NCBI GenBank assembly: GCA_003563375.1
Contig: PWSB01000091.1
Coordinates: forward strand, 1-17,485
Reading direction: 5' to 3'
Length of the DNA: 17,485 bases
Source: Actinomycetota bacterium
GTDB lineage: Bacteria; Actinomycetota; Humimicrobiia; Humimicrobiales; Humimicrobiaceae
The translations under genes and the position numbers were made by a program. This document shows positions 6,441 through 13,765 of the stretch, piece after piece; position 1 is the stretch's first letter, and each line of letters begins with the position of its first letter. The notes under the pieces are model-generated. The model had not been told where the DNA came from, made no database searches, and saw nothing but the letters and a program-made list of their open reading frames with translations.

Positions 6441-7922
6441 TCAATCTATAAAATTATCAACATTGACCCTGGCACCGCTGTCACTGATTATCCAATTAAC
6501 GCTCAGTCCCCTATTTTTTAAGAAATCAATAACCTCCTCGGTCCTGTTTTTTTTCAGGTTTTCGGTGCTCCTTTCATTATTGTCAGTCCAGATCCTATGG
6601 CCAAACAGTTTTTCTGTTTTATCTTCTATGGTATCCCAATGTTGATCATCTATTTTTCTTAAAAAGATCTTTTTTCTTTCAAGGCCGTCATAAAGCCCTA
6701 ATATCTGGGAAATGGCCTCCTTTAAAAGGGTGGACCATGCCTTTAACGAACCATTTAGGAATATATTGTTTATTTTTTCTTCTTCGGAACTGCTTGAAGC
6801 CACCTCTTCGAGTTTGTTTAAAAGCCGTAAAACATTTCTCCTTTCATATTCCCTTAATCTGTCAGAATCTTCGATATCTATATTCAGAGGGGGCCTGCAA
6901 ATAAATTTATTAAATATGTTTTGCTTTAATTTTCCTAAAGTGATGAGGCTATTTTTTGGATTGTATTCAGAAATATATCTCAACAGTCTATTATCCTGAT
7001 CCTCAAGTATGCTGTCATATATATTGCTTGCAACCATATTCAAAGCCTCTGCCCTCTTCTTTCCTTTTTTCCCTAGAAAAGATACAAAACCAGCCTCAGA
7101 TTTTAGACCTTTTGAATTAATGTATTCCTGCCACTGTTCACTGAACAGATCTGCCCATTTATTTATGAGAACTGAGCTAAAGAAAGGCATTTGCCTTAAT
7201 TTATCATGGGCGACAAGATTTGTTTCTTTTAAGACCTTTACCCGGGGGTCAATATATACCTTGCATTCAATACCATCCCTGCCGGCCCATATTTGGGCCG
7301 CGGTCTTATGCTGGCCATCAAAAAGCATGATCTTGCTATCTACCAGCCTGCATATAGAAGGAGTGAGCTGGCTGTAAAGGATAAGGTGGCGGTAAAGCTC
7401 CCACAGCCTTTTCATCTCCAGAGGCCGGGGCTGAAGCTGGTTGTCATTGTTTATATATTGTGGGGAAACTACAACATAAAAGTAGTAATATCCTGTTGAG
7501 GGGCAGGCATAAGCTGGAAGTATGGTTTCTTTTTGGCCTAGCTGCAGGCGCACTTCTTTTTTATGCTCATCAAATTCAAAACCTATGGATTTTCCATGAT
7601 TGCCATCACCAAGTTTTGAACTGAGGATGTCGTCTAATTTTGGCATCCTGTTTTTTGAAAAAAAATCTTCCATCTCTTTTAAAGCAAGGTATTCATTTAT
7701 TGAAAGAGCTTTTACATCAGGCTTATGTTTTTTGCATATGGGAGCTATATTTTTGATGTCATTTAAAAAGGGTTCCTGGGCAGGTGCGATTGAATGATAT
7801 TCTATTTCCTTCTTGCCATCCAATCCCTCCCCGCATATATAACAGCTTATTCCTCCTTCTTTAAAAAATCTCTTATTTACAGCCTGTCTGTCTTTCTGGT
7901 CAAGATCATATCTAAAGCCCAT
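6441..7922 (-). CDS. HNH-like zinc domain plus DGQHR-type ParB-like domain protein
   Basis: 493 residues. The N-terminus has an HNH-like zinc site: Cys27-x2-Cys30, EYH at 41-43 in place of the usual DH, and Cys63-x2-His66, in the spacing of HNH endonucleases. The following domain (about 110-230) contains FDGQHKTAAQ at 201-210, the signature of DGQHR/DndB-like ParB-superfamily domains. In known relatives such domains occur in DndB, a regulator of DNA phosphorothioation, and in proteins tied to modified DNA bases; related DGQQR (DUF262) proteins are restriction enzymes. The C-terminal half (about 240-493) is helical and unrecognised. No dnd, dpd or methylase genes lie nearby, so the partner is unknown. 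A strong AAGGAGGT site sets the start, and an in-frame TAA lies just upstream. Nuclease activity is plausible but inferred. Confidence 0.8.
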   Translation of the reverse strand: MGFRYDLDQKDRQAVNKRFFKEGGISCYICGEGLDGKKEIEYHSIAPAQEPFLNDIKNIAPICKKHKPDVKALSINEYLALKEMEDFFSKNRMPKLDDILSSKLGDGNHGKSIGFEFDEHKKEVRLQLGQKETILPAYACPSTGYYYFYVVVSPQYINNDNQLQPRPLEMKRLWELYRHLILYSQLTPSICRLVDSKIMLFDGQHKTAAQIWAGRDGIECKVYIDPRVKVLKETNLVAHDKLRQMPFFSSVLINKWADLFSEQWQEYINSKGLKSEAGFVSFLGKKGKKRAEALNMVASNIYDSILEDQDNRLLRYISEYNPKNSLITLGKLKQNIFNKFICRPPLNIDIEDSDRLREYERRNVLRLLNKLEEVASSSSEEEKINNIFLNGSLKAWSTLLKEAISQILGLYDGLERKKIFLRKIDDQHWDTIEDKTEKLFGHRIWTDNNERSTENLKKNRTEEVIDFLKNRGLSVNWIISDSGARVNVDNFID

Positions 7923-8071
7923 ATATACCTCCTTAAACTTTTATATTTTCTTTTTCCCAGGGTCTGTGCCAAATCAACATTACCTCCTGGCTGATTATGC
8001 TCATTGTTGTAGTCCGCAAAAAATGTGAGCCTGGAAGGTGGAGTTATGGGAGCATAAAGTATTTTACTCAT
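7877..8071 (-). CDS. Small overlapping ORF, possible 64-residue protein upstream of the HNH-DGQHR gene
   Basis: A 64-residue frame from ATG at 8069-8071 that ends 46 bp inside the HNH-DGQHR gene. The first 48 residues have a protein-like composition (YAPITPPSR, a polar Asn/Glu-rich stretch, then basic KRKYKSLRRY); the last 16 fall in the overlap and are constrained by the other gene. I do not recognise a family. There is no Shine-Dalgarno site, but a TATATT box at 8084-8089 lies 12 bases before the ATG. If real it would be the first gene of a two-gene unit, coupled to the HNH-DGQHR protein; it could also be a leader peptide, or an untranslated leader with a chance frame. Confidence 0.4.
   Translation of the reverse strand: MSKILYAPITPPSRLTFFADYNNEHNQPGGNVDLAQTLGKRKYKSLRRYIWALDMILTRKTDRL
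7927..7934 (-). promoter_or_regulatory. Ribosome binding site AAGGAGGT that fixes the HNH-DGQHR start
   Basis: A full AAGGAGGT on the minus strand lies 4 bases before the ATG at 7920-7922. It is inside the overlapping small ORF, so translation of that ORF would run through it, an arrangement that allows translational coupling. Confidence 0.85.
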
Positions 8072-8083
8072 TTATATGGAAAC

Positions 8084-8089
8084 AATATA
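8084..8089 (-). promoter_or_regulatory. Candidate -10 box for the small ORF and HNH-DGQHR gene
   Basis: TATATT on the minus strand would start RNA near 8077, about 6 bases before the small ORF. The 99-bp gap 8072-8170 is extremely AT-rich and must also hold the promoter of the divergent GNAT gene; no clear -35 box is seen. Confidence 0.3.
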
Positions 8090-8152
8090 ATTTAATGTAC
8101 TTATTGTATAATATATTTTTGATTTAATTAATAATTTTGCAAAAGAATTGGA

Positions 8153-8158
8153 TATAAT
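8153..8158 (+). promoter_or_regulatory. Candidate -10 box of the 152-residue GNAT gene, near-leaderless
   Basis: A perfect TATAAT whose predicted transcript start (near 8165) is about 6 bases before the ATG at 8171. The intervening bases contain no Shine-Dalgarno sequence. No good -35 hexamer is present at 16-18 bp. Confidence 0.45.
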
Positions 8159-8170
8159 TTTACAGCCCTT

Positions 8171-8629
8171 ATGGATAAAAATATAATAATTGAACCCTTA
8201 ACAGAATTCAGCCAGGATCTAGTCCAAAATATCAAGAATCTGGAGTTCCAAAATTTCGGAGAAGAAGCAGCTGCCAATGAATGGCTGATACCGGTGTTTA
8301 TAAGATATGGCAGGGTTATAGTAGCTAAACGGTTTGGTGAGCTTGTGGGGGTCTGCCTTGCGGTTAGAAGCTGGCAAGACCAGAAAGCATTCATCCACTC
8401 CTTCCACCTTAAAACTGGATACCGCAACAAAGGCATTGGGGGCCTCATGCTCAAAAAAATTATGTTGCTTATGAAAAAAGAAAAAATAAAATTGGTCGAG
8501 CTCACGGTTGACCCAAAAAATGAAGACGCCCTCAGATTATATGCAAGGCACGGGTTTAAAATCAAGCTGCTGAGAAGAGACGAATATGGTTTGGGAGTAG
8601 ACAGATATCTTTTGGAGCTAAGACTTTAG
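8171..8629 (+). CDS. GNAT family N-acetyltransferase (152 residues)
   Basis: A single GNAT domain that transfers an acetyl group from acetyl-CoA to an amine. The CoA pyrophosphate-binding motif R-x-x-G-x-G is seen as RNKGIG (85-90) after the strand FIHSFHL, and is followed by the helix GLMLKKIMLL. The C-terminal LRLYARHGFK segment is the usual motif B. The spacing resembles RimI-like acetyltransferases, but the substrate cannot be told from sequence. The gene is monocistronic, facing the HNH-DGQHR unit head to head. Its last 12 bases overlap the 3' end of the next gene, which encodes a different GNAT protein on the other strand. Confidence 0.88.
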   Translation: MDKNIIIEPLTEFSQDLVQNIKNLEFQNFGEEAAANEWLIPVFIRYGRVIVAKRFGELVGVCLAVRSWQDQKAFIHSFHLKTGYRNKGIGGLMLKKIMLLMKKEKIKLVELTVDPKNEDALRLYARHGFKIKLLRRDEYGLGVDRYLLELRL

Positions 8630-9229
8630 ATTTTCTGTCCTTAAATCTTTTAGCATAGTGATCGAAGCAGAAAAGCCCAGCCGCCTGGTAAAAATATGAT
8701 ATTTTCTTTTTTTTATGGGTTTAAAACCTAATTTTTTATACAGCCTTAATGCTTTAGTATTAGTATTTACCACTTCAATTATTGCTTCATGAAAACCCTG
8801 CCGTTTAGCAAATCTGAAAAATTGGTTTAAAAGCATAGTTCCTATACCTCTTTGCCTCATATGCTTCTTCACTGCCAGTGAATCCACCAGTATCTGCCTC
8901 TCTTTCAGGTTAATGTTTGATGCAAGCCTAAAAGCCAGGGTTATATATGCTGCCCTGCCAAGACCAAATATCTTTTTGAGCTTGTAAAAATTGAAATCAG
9001 AATAATAATTCCCTTTGATCTCATAACCTAAAAATCCTAAAAGTTCATTATTTTCTAATGCATAAAAGCCCCAATTGGTGTTAAGAGCCTCCTCCAAAAG
9101 AAATATAGCTTTATGTTTAGGTTTTATAAAAATACTTAATTTTTCACCAAAAGCTTCATAATATATTTCTGCTAAATCTCTTTTCATCTCAGGGGGAAGA
9201 CCGTGTAAAATTTTAATTTTGTTTTTCAT
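8618..9229 (-). CDS. GNAT family N-acetyltransferase (203 residues), last gene of a four-gene operon
   Basis: A GNAT domain with RQRGIG at 125-130 after the strand ILVDSLAV (113-120), and a C-terminal ALRLYKKLGFK motif (160-170). It is about 50 residues longer than the neighbouring GNAT and is no close relative of it. Its ATG lies within the end of the glycosyltransferase gene (17-bp overlap), preceded by GGGGG, so it is translationally coupled to that gene. The position suggests that it modifies a product of the operon, for example acetylating an amino group on a sugar or lipid-linked glycan, but this is inference. The stop codon lies inside the convergent GNAT gene, leaving no room for a terminator. 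Confidence 0.86.
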   Translation of the reverse strand: MKNKIKILHGLPPEMKRDLAEIYYEAFGEKLSIFIKPKHKAIFLLEEALNTNWGFYALENNELLGFLGYEIKGNYYSDFNFYKLKKIFGLGRAAYITLAFRLASNINLKERQILVDSLAVKKHMRQRGIGTMLLNQFFRFAKRQGFHEAIIEVVNTNTKALRLYKKLGFKPIKKRKYHIFTRRLGFSASITMLKDLRTENLKS

Positions 9230-10397
9230 TTATTACCCCCATTTCATGCTGAGAGTCGAAGCCATAACTTCTGCCCTTCCAGAAAACTCCTCTTCCTCTC
9301 TTGTATTCCAAAGCAGAACTGATGGCTATAGATAAAATATATAACATCGATACAGGGGTAAATACCGTATCCATAATCCTGCTTTTAAATCTTAATGCCA
9401 GAGTCATCTTGATTATCATTATAAATATTATCTGGGATGTGATCAGGTTTAGGGTACCGGCTGGCCAGCTGTAGATGACTGCCAGGGGGAGATATAAAAA
9501 AGGCAAAAGAAATAACCCTAGGACTGTACAAATTACTAAAAACATCATGGGTAGATTGTAATTGAATGCTGAGCAAATAAATTTAGAAAATCCATTTACA
9601 ACCTGTTTGAGGTTATTATACATCCTGCAGTATATTTCCTGGCTGCCGTCATAGATCATAAATCTAAGCCCTTTTTCCTTGATCTTTTTGGCTATGGCTA
9701 CATCTTCGATTATCCTATTTTTTACCGATTTATGTCCTCCGATAGCTTCATATGCTTCCTTTTTGAAAAGGATAAATTGTCCGGTCCCCGCAGAAAAAAG
9801 CGAAGAATTTGTTTTCTTAATCAAAATGATAGGAAGAAAACAAAGAAAAGCAAAATTTATGAAATTTATTACCATCCTTTCATGGAATGTGGCCATTATC
9901 TGAAAAGGGAAAACTGAGATAGCATCCATGTCCTCTTTGTCTAGCGCGGCAATAGAACTTGAAACCGATCCGCTTAAATGAAGAGTATCTGCATCTGTAA
10001 AAAGGAGATATTCCCCTTTCGCCTGTTTGCCCAGCTGCCAGCATGCATAACTTTTGCCTACCCAGCCCCGGGGAAGGGCTTTGCCCCTGATAAGCCTTAC
10101 CCTTCTATCTAAATCGCAAATTTTTTGGACCTGTAATGCTGTATTATCTTTTGAATCGTCATCTAAAACCAATATCTCTATATTGGAATAGCTTTGCTTC
10201 CTAAGCGAGTTTATGCATCTTTTTATATTTTTTTCCTCATCCCTGGCAGGAATCAGAACGGATACCAGAGGCTGTTTTATGGACAAAGCCCCGGAAAGCT
10301 CAAACCCGGCTATATTTTTAAAAAACAGATTATTTATTATGAAATTTATTAATACACCCAGGAGTATTAAACTTATTGCAAGCTGATAGGCAAACAA
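9213..10397 (-). CDS. Membrane-anchored GT2 family glycosyltransferase
   Basis: 394 residues. An N-terminal membrane segment (about 4-26) precedes a GT-A catalytic domain: the nucleotide-binding start VSVLIPARDEEKN (45-57), the VLDDDSKDN strand-turn (77-85), the metal-binding DAD at 135-137, and the catalytic-base region IED at 230-232. Three hydrophobic stretches (about 282-312, 318-336 and 345-362) and a WKGR.Y ending follow. This layout resembles GT2 enzymes that glycosylate lipids or carotenoids (CrtQ-like) at the cytoplasmic membrane, with donor and acceptor unknown. The start is TTG at 10395-10397, chosen because AGGAGGT (10401-10407) lies just upstream and no in-frame ATG precedes it. 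It follows the isomerase-like gene by 8 bp and overlaps the GNAT gene. A second member of the same family is at 16856-17485. Confidence 0.9.
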   Translation of the reverse strand: MFAYQLAISLILLGVLINFIINNLFFKNIAGFELSGALSIKQPLVSVLIPARDEEKNIKRCINSLRKQSYSNIEILVLDDDSKDNTALQVQKICDLDRRVRLIRGKALPRGWVGKSYACWQLGKQAKGEYLLFTDADTLHLSGSVSSSIAALDKEDMDAISVFPFQIMATFHERMVINFINFAFLCFLPIILIKKTNSSLFSAGTGQFILFKKEAYEAIGGHKSVKNRIIEDVAIAKKIKEKGLRFMIYDGSQEIYCRMYNNLKQVVNGFSKFICSAFNYNLPMMFLVICTVLGLFLLPFLYLPLAVIYSWPAGTLNLITSQIIFIMIIKMTLALRFKSRIMDTVFTPVSMLYILSIAISSALEYKRGRGVFWKGRSYGFDSQHEMGVINEKQN

Positions 10398-10400
10398 TCA

Positions 10401-10407
10401 ACCTCCT
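10401..10407 (-). promoter_or_regulatory. Ribosome binding site AGGAGGT for the TTG-started glycosyltransferase
   Basis: The motif overlaps the TAG stop codon of the upstream isomerase-like gene and sits 3 bases before the TTG. It is what decides for the unusual TTG start and indicates translation reinitiation or coupling. Confidence 0.8.
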
Positions 10408-11815
10408 ATACATACATGTAGTCCTTATAATCATATCTTCTTTTTTTGGCCAGCCCCACCCAATAGGCAAATTCTTCTATGTATCTTCCTACGTCTTCAA
10501 GGACCATGGGAAAATGATGGGGCAACCCTCCTGTAAGCAGGGTATTTGCAATATCCATGGTATTTGCAGGCTGGTCGTAAAACCTTAAGTCGGACACCCA
10601 TCCCCTGCTGCCGTTAAATGCTGGTTTGCCTGTATCTGTTATCTTTCCAGTGAAATAATAGAAGGACTCGGATTCTCCGCAGATCCTAAATACTGTCACC
10701 TCACCGGTCTTGAATACGATATCGGTTACTGGGCCGCAGTTTTTTATGCTTTTATCATAGTCCGCAAAATAGTGTTTTTCACAAATCATGCCTCTCTGGT
10801 TGGCCATCTCGGCAGGCGCAGACCCGCAATGCCACAGAAGCAATGTATTATCCTCAGGGTCAAATACAGGCAGGTCCATTATGGCTACCTCTTTTTGGGA
10901 TAGATGCCTCAGTATTAGCATGGAAACTGTGCCCAGGATATCCGCTTCACACCCTGCCACTATGCCGTCGCTGTTAAGTAGCGAGTTTATAAGGCAGCCT
11001 ACCATCTCTTTTTTTGGCATAAGCTTGGGCCAGCATGAAAATGCCACTCCTGAATATCCTTCCTGGCGGGCTACCTCTTTTGTGGCCAAATACATCTTGA
11101 CTGAATCCAGTATTTTGGGTTCAGATACTCTTTGGATCTTAAAAGCTTTCTCCTGCATGACCTTTTGCGCTTGGCTGTCACTTATTTTCTGGGAAGCTTC
11201 TATTATATCTTCAACCTCATAGTCCCTTACGACATCTATAGATAAGTTCTTATATATCTCCCTTGGCTCTGCCATATGGTTTATATGACCGTCTGCGAGC
11301 TTTCCTATCTGGCCTATGCGGGCATCCTCTATGTTTACGGCTGCAGCTAAGGCCTTAAGGGTTATGTCAAAACGCGGCATAAAATAGGGTGAGTCTATGT
11401 CCCCGAAAAACCATTTGGCCTTTCTGGGCTCCCCTTTAAAGTTGTGTTTGGCAATCCCTGCATTCTGCTCAATGTTAACCACCGAAGCAAGAGGCATGGG
11501 GCCTTCTTTTCTGGGTTCCTCTATGGCCCAAAGGCCTATCCTGGTGGTTGATTTCATTATCTCATATATAAAGTCCCCCACAATGTAAGAGGGATGGAAT
11601 ATAAGCAGGAAATCAATTTTATCAGCCAGCAGCCCTTCTTTAACCCTGATCGCTGTCTCCCTGTCTTTTATTATGGTATCAAAATTTATAAGGGTGAAGC
11701 CGTATTTGCCCTCAAGCTTTTTAAGATCCTTTTGGTATTGGTAAAATTTTTTTAAACCTTCATCTGAGAATCCCTCCATAAAGCCGGCTACAAAGCCTAT
11801 CTTTAACCTTCTCAT
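10406..11815 (-). CDS. L-fucose/L-arabinose isomerase-like protein
   Basis: 469 residues resembling the FucI/AraA superfamily, which interconverts aldoses and ketoses using a divalent metal. Candidate metal ligands are in the expected order: Glu290 in GCEADILGTVSM, Asp314 in IMDLPVFDPEDN, and His329 in LLLWHCG; the LWHCG motif is a hallmark. The N-terminal domains (1-170) are divergent from true FucI and AraA and the protein is shorter than FucI (about 590), so the substrate is not predicted. It overlaps the UroD-superfamily gene by four bases (ATGA), which implies coupled translation and a shared pathway. No sugar transporter or kinase is nearby. An aldose-ketose isomerase or a related reaction on a modified sugar is the best guess. 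Confidence 0.82.
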   Translation of the reverse strand: MRRLKIGFVAGFMEGFSDEGLKKFYQYQKDLKKLEGKYGFTLINFDTIIKDRETAIRVKEGLLADKIDFLLIFHPSYIVGDFIYEIMKSTTRIGLWAIEEPRKEGPMPLASVVNIEQNAGIAKHNFKGEPRKAKWFFGDIDSPYFMPRFDITLKALAAAVNIEDARIGQIGKLADGHINHMAEPREIYKNLSIDVVRDYEVEDIIEASQKISDSQAQKVMQEKAFKIQRVSEPKILDSVKMYLATKEVARQEGYSGVAFSCWPKLMPKKEMVGCLINSLLNSDGIVAGCEADILGTVSMLILRHLSQKEVAIMDLPVFDPEDNTLLLWHCGSAPAEMANQRGMICEKHYFADYDKSIKNCGPVTDIVFKTGEVTVFRICGESESFYYFTGKITDTGKPAFNGSRGWVSDLRFYDQPANTMDIANTLLTGGLPHHFPMVLEDVGRYIEEFAYWVGLAKKRRYDYKDYMYV

Positions 11816-12975
11816 CTCTTACCTCCGATTTTATCGATGATATCATTTAACCTTGTCCTGTAATATTTAAAATTCTCCCAGCTGACATCAGCTGAGACTG
11901 CATGGTCTACGTGCGGGACAAAACCGCCTTGGGCCATAAGTCTTTCCATTTTTTCCAATTCGGCGTCTATTGCCTCCCTGCTTCCCTCTTCAAAAAGAAG
12001 TTTCTTGTCAAAACCGCCCAAAATCTTTAGCTTGGGATATTCCTTCCTTATCTTTTGTATATCATTGACCGCCTCAATGGGAAATAATCCAGTGACCCCA
12101 ACATCTACCCACAGGGGTATAAGTTTATCTATTTTGCCGTCACAATCGACAAAGATGTTTTCTATCTTGTACTGTTTCAGGAAATCGATAAATTGTATAT
12201 AATAAGGGGTCATAAATTCTTTAAACATCTCTTTGGATATAAAAGGCCCTGAACGGTAGGCAACATCTTCCAGTATGAAGACACAATCTATGTCGACCAT
12301 ATCCAGGATCTGGGACCAATATTCAATTACAAAATCTGTAAAGAACTGGTTGAACTCTTTGACCAGCTGGGGGTCATCATACATATTCAACATAAAACCA
12401 ACTTCGCCCATCAAAAATCTGCCCATAAAAGAGAAGCCAAAAGGATTGCCTCCCAGCCTGACCGGAAAATCCCTTACTTTTAGGTCTTTACAGATGTTAT
12501 CCCAGTTTAAAGGGAGCCTCTTTTTAAAATCATTGTCATAATATGACCGGTAACGGTAAAAATCATCCCTGTTTTTGATAGGATATTTTAGCACCATAGG
12601 TGTAGAAGCGCCCTTTTTGCTTACCTTTGTGGTCAAGCCATAATTATCAATATAAATGCGCTCATGCTCATTATCCTCGATGACGCGGGTTTTAAACTTG
12701 GGGCTTAGATCAAAAGGCATCTTGGCCAGGTATGAATCCAGTTTAAGGTAAGGCATGACATTTTTGTCTGCTAGTTCCCCGCTCCCTTCAAAAAGAGGCA
12801 CAGAACCCCGCACCAGGGTTCCGTCTAAGGCATCCTTGGGCATTTTTTCTTTGATGGGAAGGCCTTTTTGGGCCCAGTTCTTTATGGTTTTCACCCAATA
12901 ACCAAATTCTGTTTTTGGGATGTTGGATATTGATTTAAAACCAAAGACTTCGTTGAATTTCTCTCTTGAATCCAT
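11812..12975 (-). CDS. Uroporphyrinogen decarboxylase superfamily protein (UroD/MtaA-like, not heme pathway)
   Basis: 387 residues with UroD superfamily motifs: LEDVAY (235-240), VDCDGK (276-281), GGFDK (320-324) and PHVDH (354-358). It lacks the N-terminal substrate-binding signature of true UroD, and no heme genes are near. Superfamily members of this sort include zinc-dependent methyltransferases (MtaA, MtbA, CmuA-like) and many uncharacterised enzymes that sit in sugar-degradation clusters. MtaA-type zinc binding uses an H-x-C motif; here the corresponding place reads D-C-D, so methyltransferase activity is uncertain. It is the first gene of a four-gene operon with the isomerase-like, glycosyltransferase and GNAT genes. 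The ATG at 12973-12975 is preceded by AAAGGT; the preceding 142-bp gap is AT-rich and shared with divergent plsY. Confidence 0.85.
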   Translation of the reverse strand: MDSREKFNEVFGFKSISNIPKTEFGYWVKTIKNWAQKGLPIKEKMPKDALDGTLVRGSVPLFEGSGELADKNVMPYLKLDSYLAKMPFDLSPKFKTRVIEDNEHERIYIDNYGLTTKVSKKGASTPMVLKYPIKNRDDFYRYRSYYDNDFKKRLPLNWDNICKDLKVRDFPVRLGGNPFGFSFMGRFLMGEVGFMLNMYDDPQLVKEFNQFFTDFVIEYWSQILDMVDIDCVFILEDVAYRSGPFISKEMFKEFMTPYYIQFIDFLKQYKIENIFVDCDGKIDKLIPLWVDVGVTGLFPIEAVNDIQKIRKEYPKLKILGGFDKKLLFEEGSREAIDAELEKMERLMAQGGFVPHVDHAVSADVSWENFKYYRTRLNDIIDKIGGKR

Positions 12976-13104
12976 CCATCTACCTTTTTTTTAGGATTTT
13001 AACATATTTTATATAAAAAAAACCCAAAACCTAATGAGATTCTTCAAATCCTTATTTAAAGCTTATTCTATAAAGCAGTGGATGTAAAAAACCTATTTAT
13101 TTTA

Positions 13105-13110
13105 TATAAT
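13105..13110 (+). promoter_or_regulatory. Candidate -10 box of plsY, leaderless start
   Basis: A perfect TATAAT ends 8 bases before the ATG at 13118, so the expected first transcribed base (about 13117) practically coincides with the start codon. There is no Shine-Dalgarno sequence. The -35 region (13082-13087) matches the consensus at only three positions. Confidence 0.5.
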
Positions 13111-13117
13111 TTTAATT

Positions 13118-13744
13118 ATGTATATATTATTAAGAAATACATCATTTATAATCCTTAGCTATTTAATAGGCTCTATACCATTTTGCTATATAATAGCAAA
13201 ATTAAAGAATAAAGACCTTACCATGTTGGGCGATAAGAATCCAGGGGGATGGAACCTGGCCTTCAGTGTTTCAAAATTCTGGGGATTTTGGGGAGCCTTA
13301 TTTGATATTGCCAAAGGATTTTTGCCCTACTTTTTGATAATAAGGTATACAGGTTCTGACTTTTTTGCCCTTCTTGCTGGATGTGCAGCCATAGCGGGCC
13401 ATAACTATTCCCCCTTCCTTAAGTTTAAGGGCGGAAAGGGAATAGCCACACTACTGGGATTGCTCCTTGCCATTCATCCCTTTTCGGTAATAGTGTTCGG
13501 GGCTGGCATTGTGCTCGCCCTTGTTCTTATAAAGAATATGATATGGGGAGTCGTAAGCGGAATAACCCTGTCACTTATTTTCTTTGTATACTATTATAAT
13601 TCTTTGATTTTTCTTATTTTCTGGCTGCTTCTCTTGTTGATCATCTTGCCCAAATACTTAAACTATTCCAACTCTTTCGGAGTAAATTTTAAATTTAGAA
13701 AAGAAAAGAGATTAAAAGACCTTTTTACGCCCAAATCAAGATAA
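13118..13744 (+). CDS. plsY: PlsY-type acyl-phosphate:glycerol-3-phosphate acyltransferase, variant
   Basis: 208 residues, an integral membrane enzyme with about five to seven hydrophobic segments. PlsY makes lysophosphatidate from acyl-phosphate and glycerol 3-phosphate, the first step of phospholipid synthesis in most bacteria. Three family motifs are visible: SYLIGSIPF (14-22), NPGGWN (41-46) and GHNYSPFLKFKGGKG (94-108). The second motif is usually NPGATN followed by an Arg; here it is GGWN without that Arg, so this may be a paralogue with altered substrate rather than the housekeeping enzyme. The start is fixed by the family, which places GSIP about 17 residues from the N-terminus. It is 21 bp upstream of a radical SAM gene and probably cotranscribed with it. 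Confidence 0.88.
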   Translation: MYILLRNTSFIILSYLIGSIPFCYIIAKLKNKDLTMLGDKNPGGWNLAFSVSKFWGFWGALFDIAKGFLPYFLIIRYTGSDFFALLAGCAAIAGHNYSPFLKFKGGKGIATLLGLLLAIHPFSVIVFGAGIVLALVLIKNMIWGVVSGITLSLIFFVYYYNSLIFLIFWLLLLLIILPKYLNYSNSFGVNFKFRKEKRLKDLFTPKSR

Positions 13745-13765
13745 TTTAGGCCAATGAAAAATTAA

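Noticed and set aside
7923..8071. Frameshift joining the small ORF to the HNH-DGQHR gene as one longer protein
   Set aside because: The HNH-DGQHR gene has its own strong AAGGAGGT and ATG, and its frame is closed by a TAA just upstream, so a single split gene is not needed to explain the data.
8128..8565. 145-codon open frame on the minus strand opposite the 152-residue GNAT gene
   Set aside because: The plus strand encodes a clear GNAT domain, and this frame shows no family features.
10788..11222. 144-codon open frame on the plus strand inside the isomerase-like gene
   Set aside because: Opposite strand of a well-supported gene, with no ribosome site and no recognisable domain.
11812..12975. 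Heme-pathway hemE (true uroporphyrinogen decarboxylase)
   Set aside because: The N-terminal signature of HemE is missing, the motifs fit the MtaA-like side of the superfamily, and there are no heme genes nearby.
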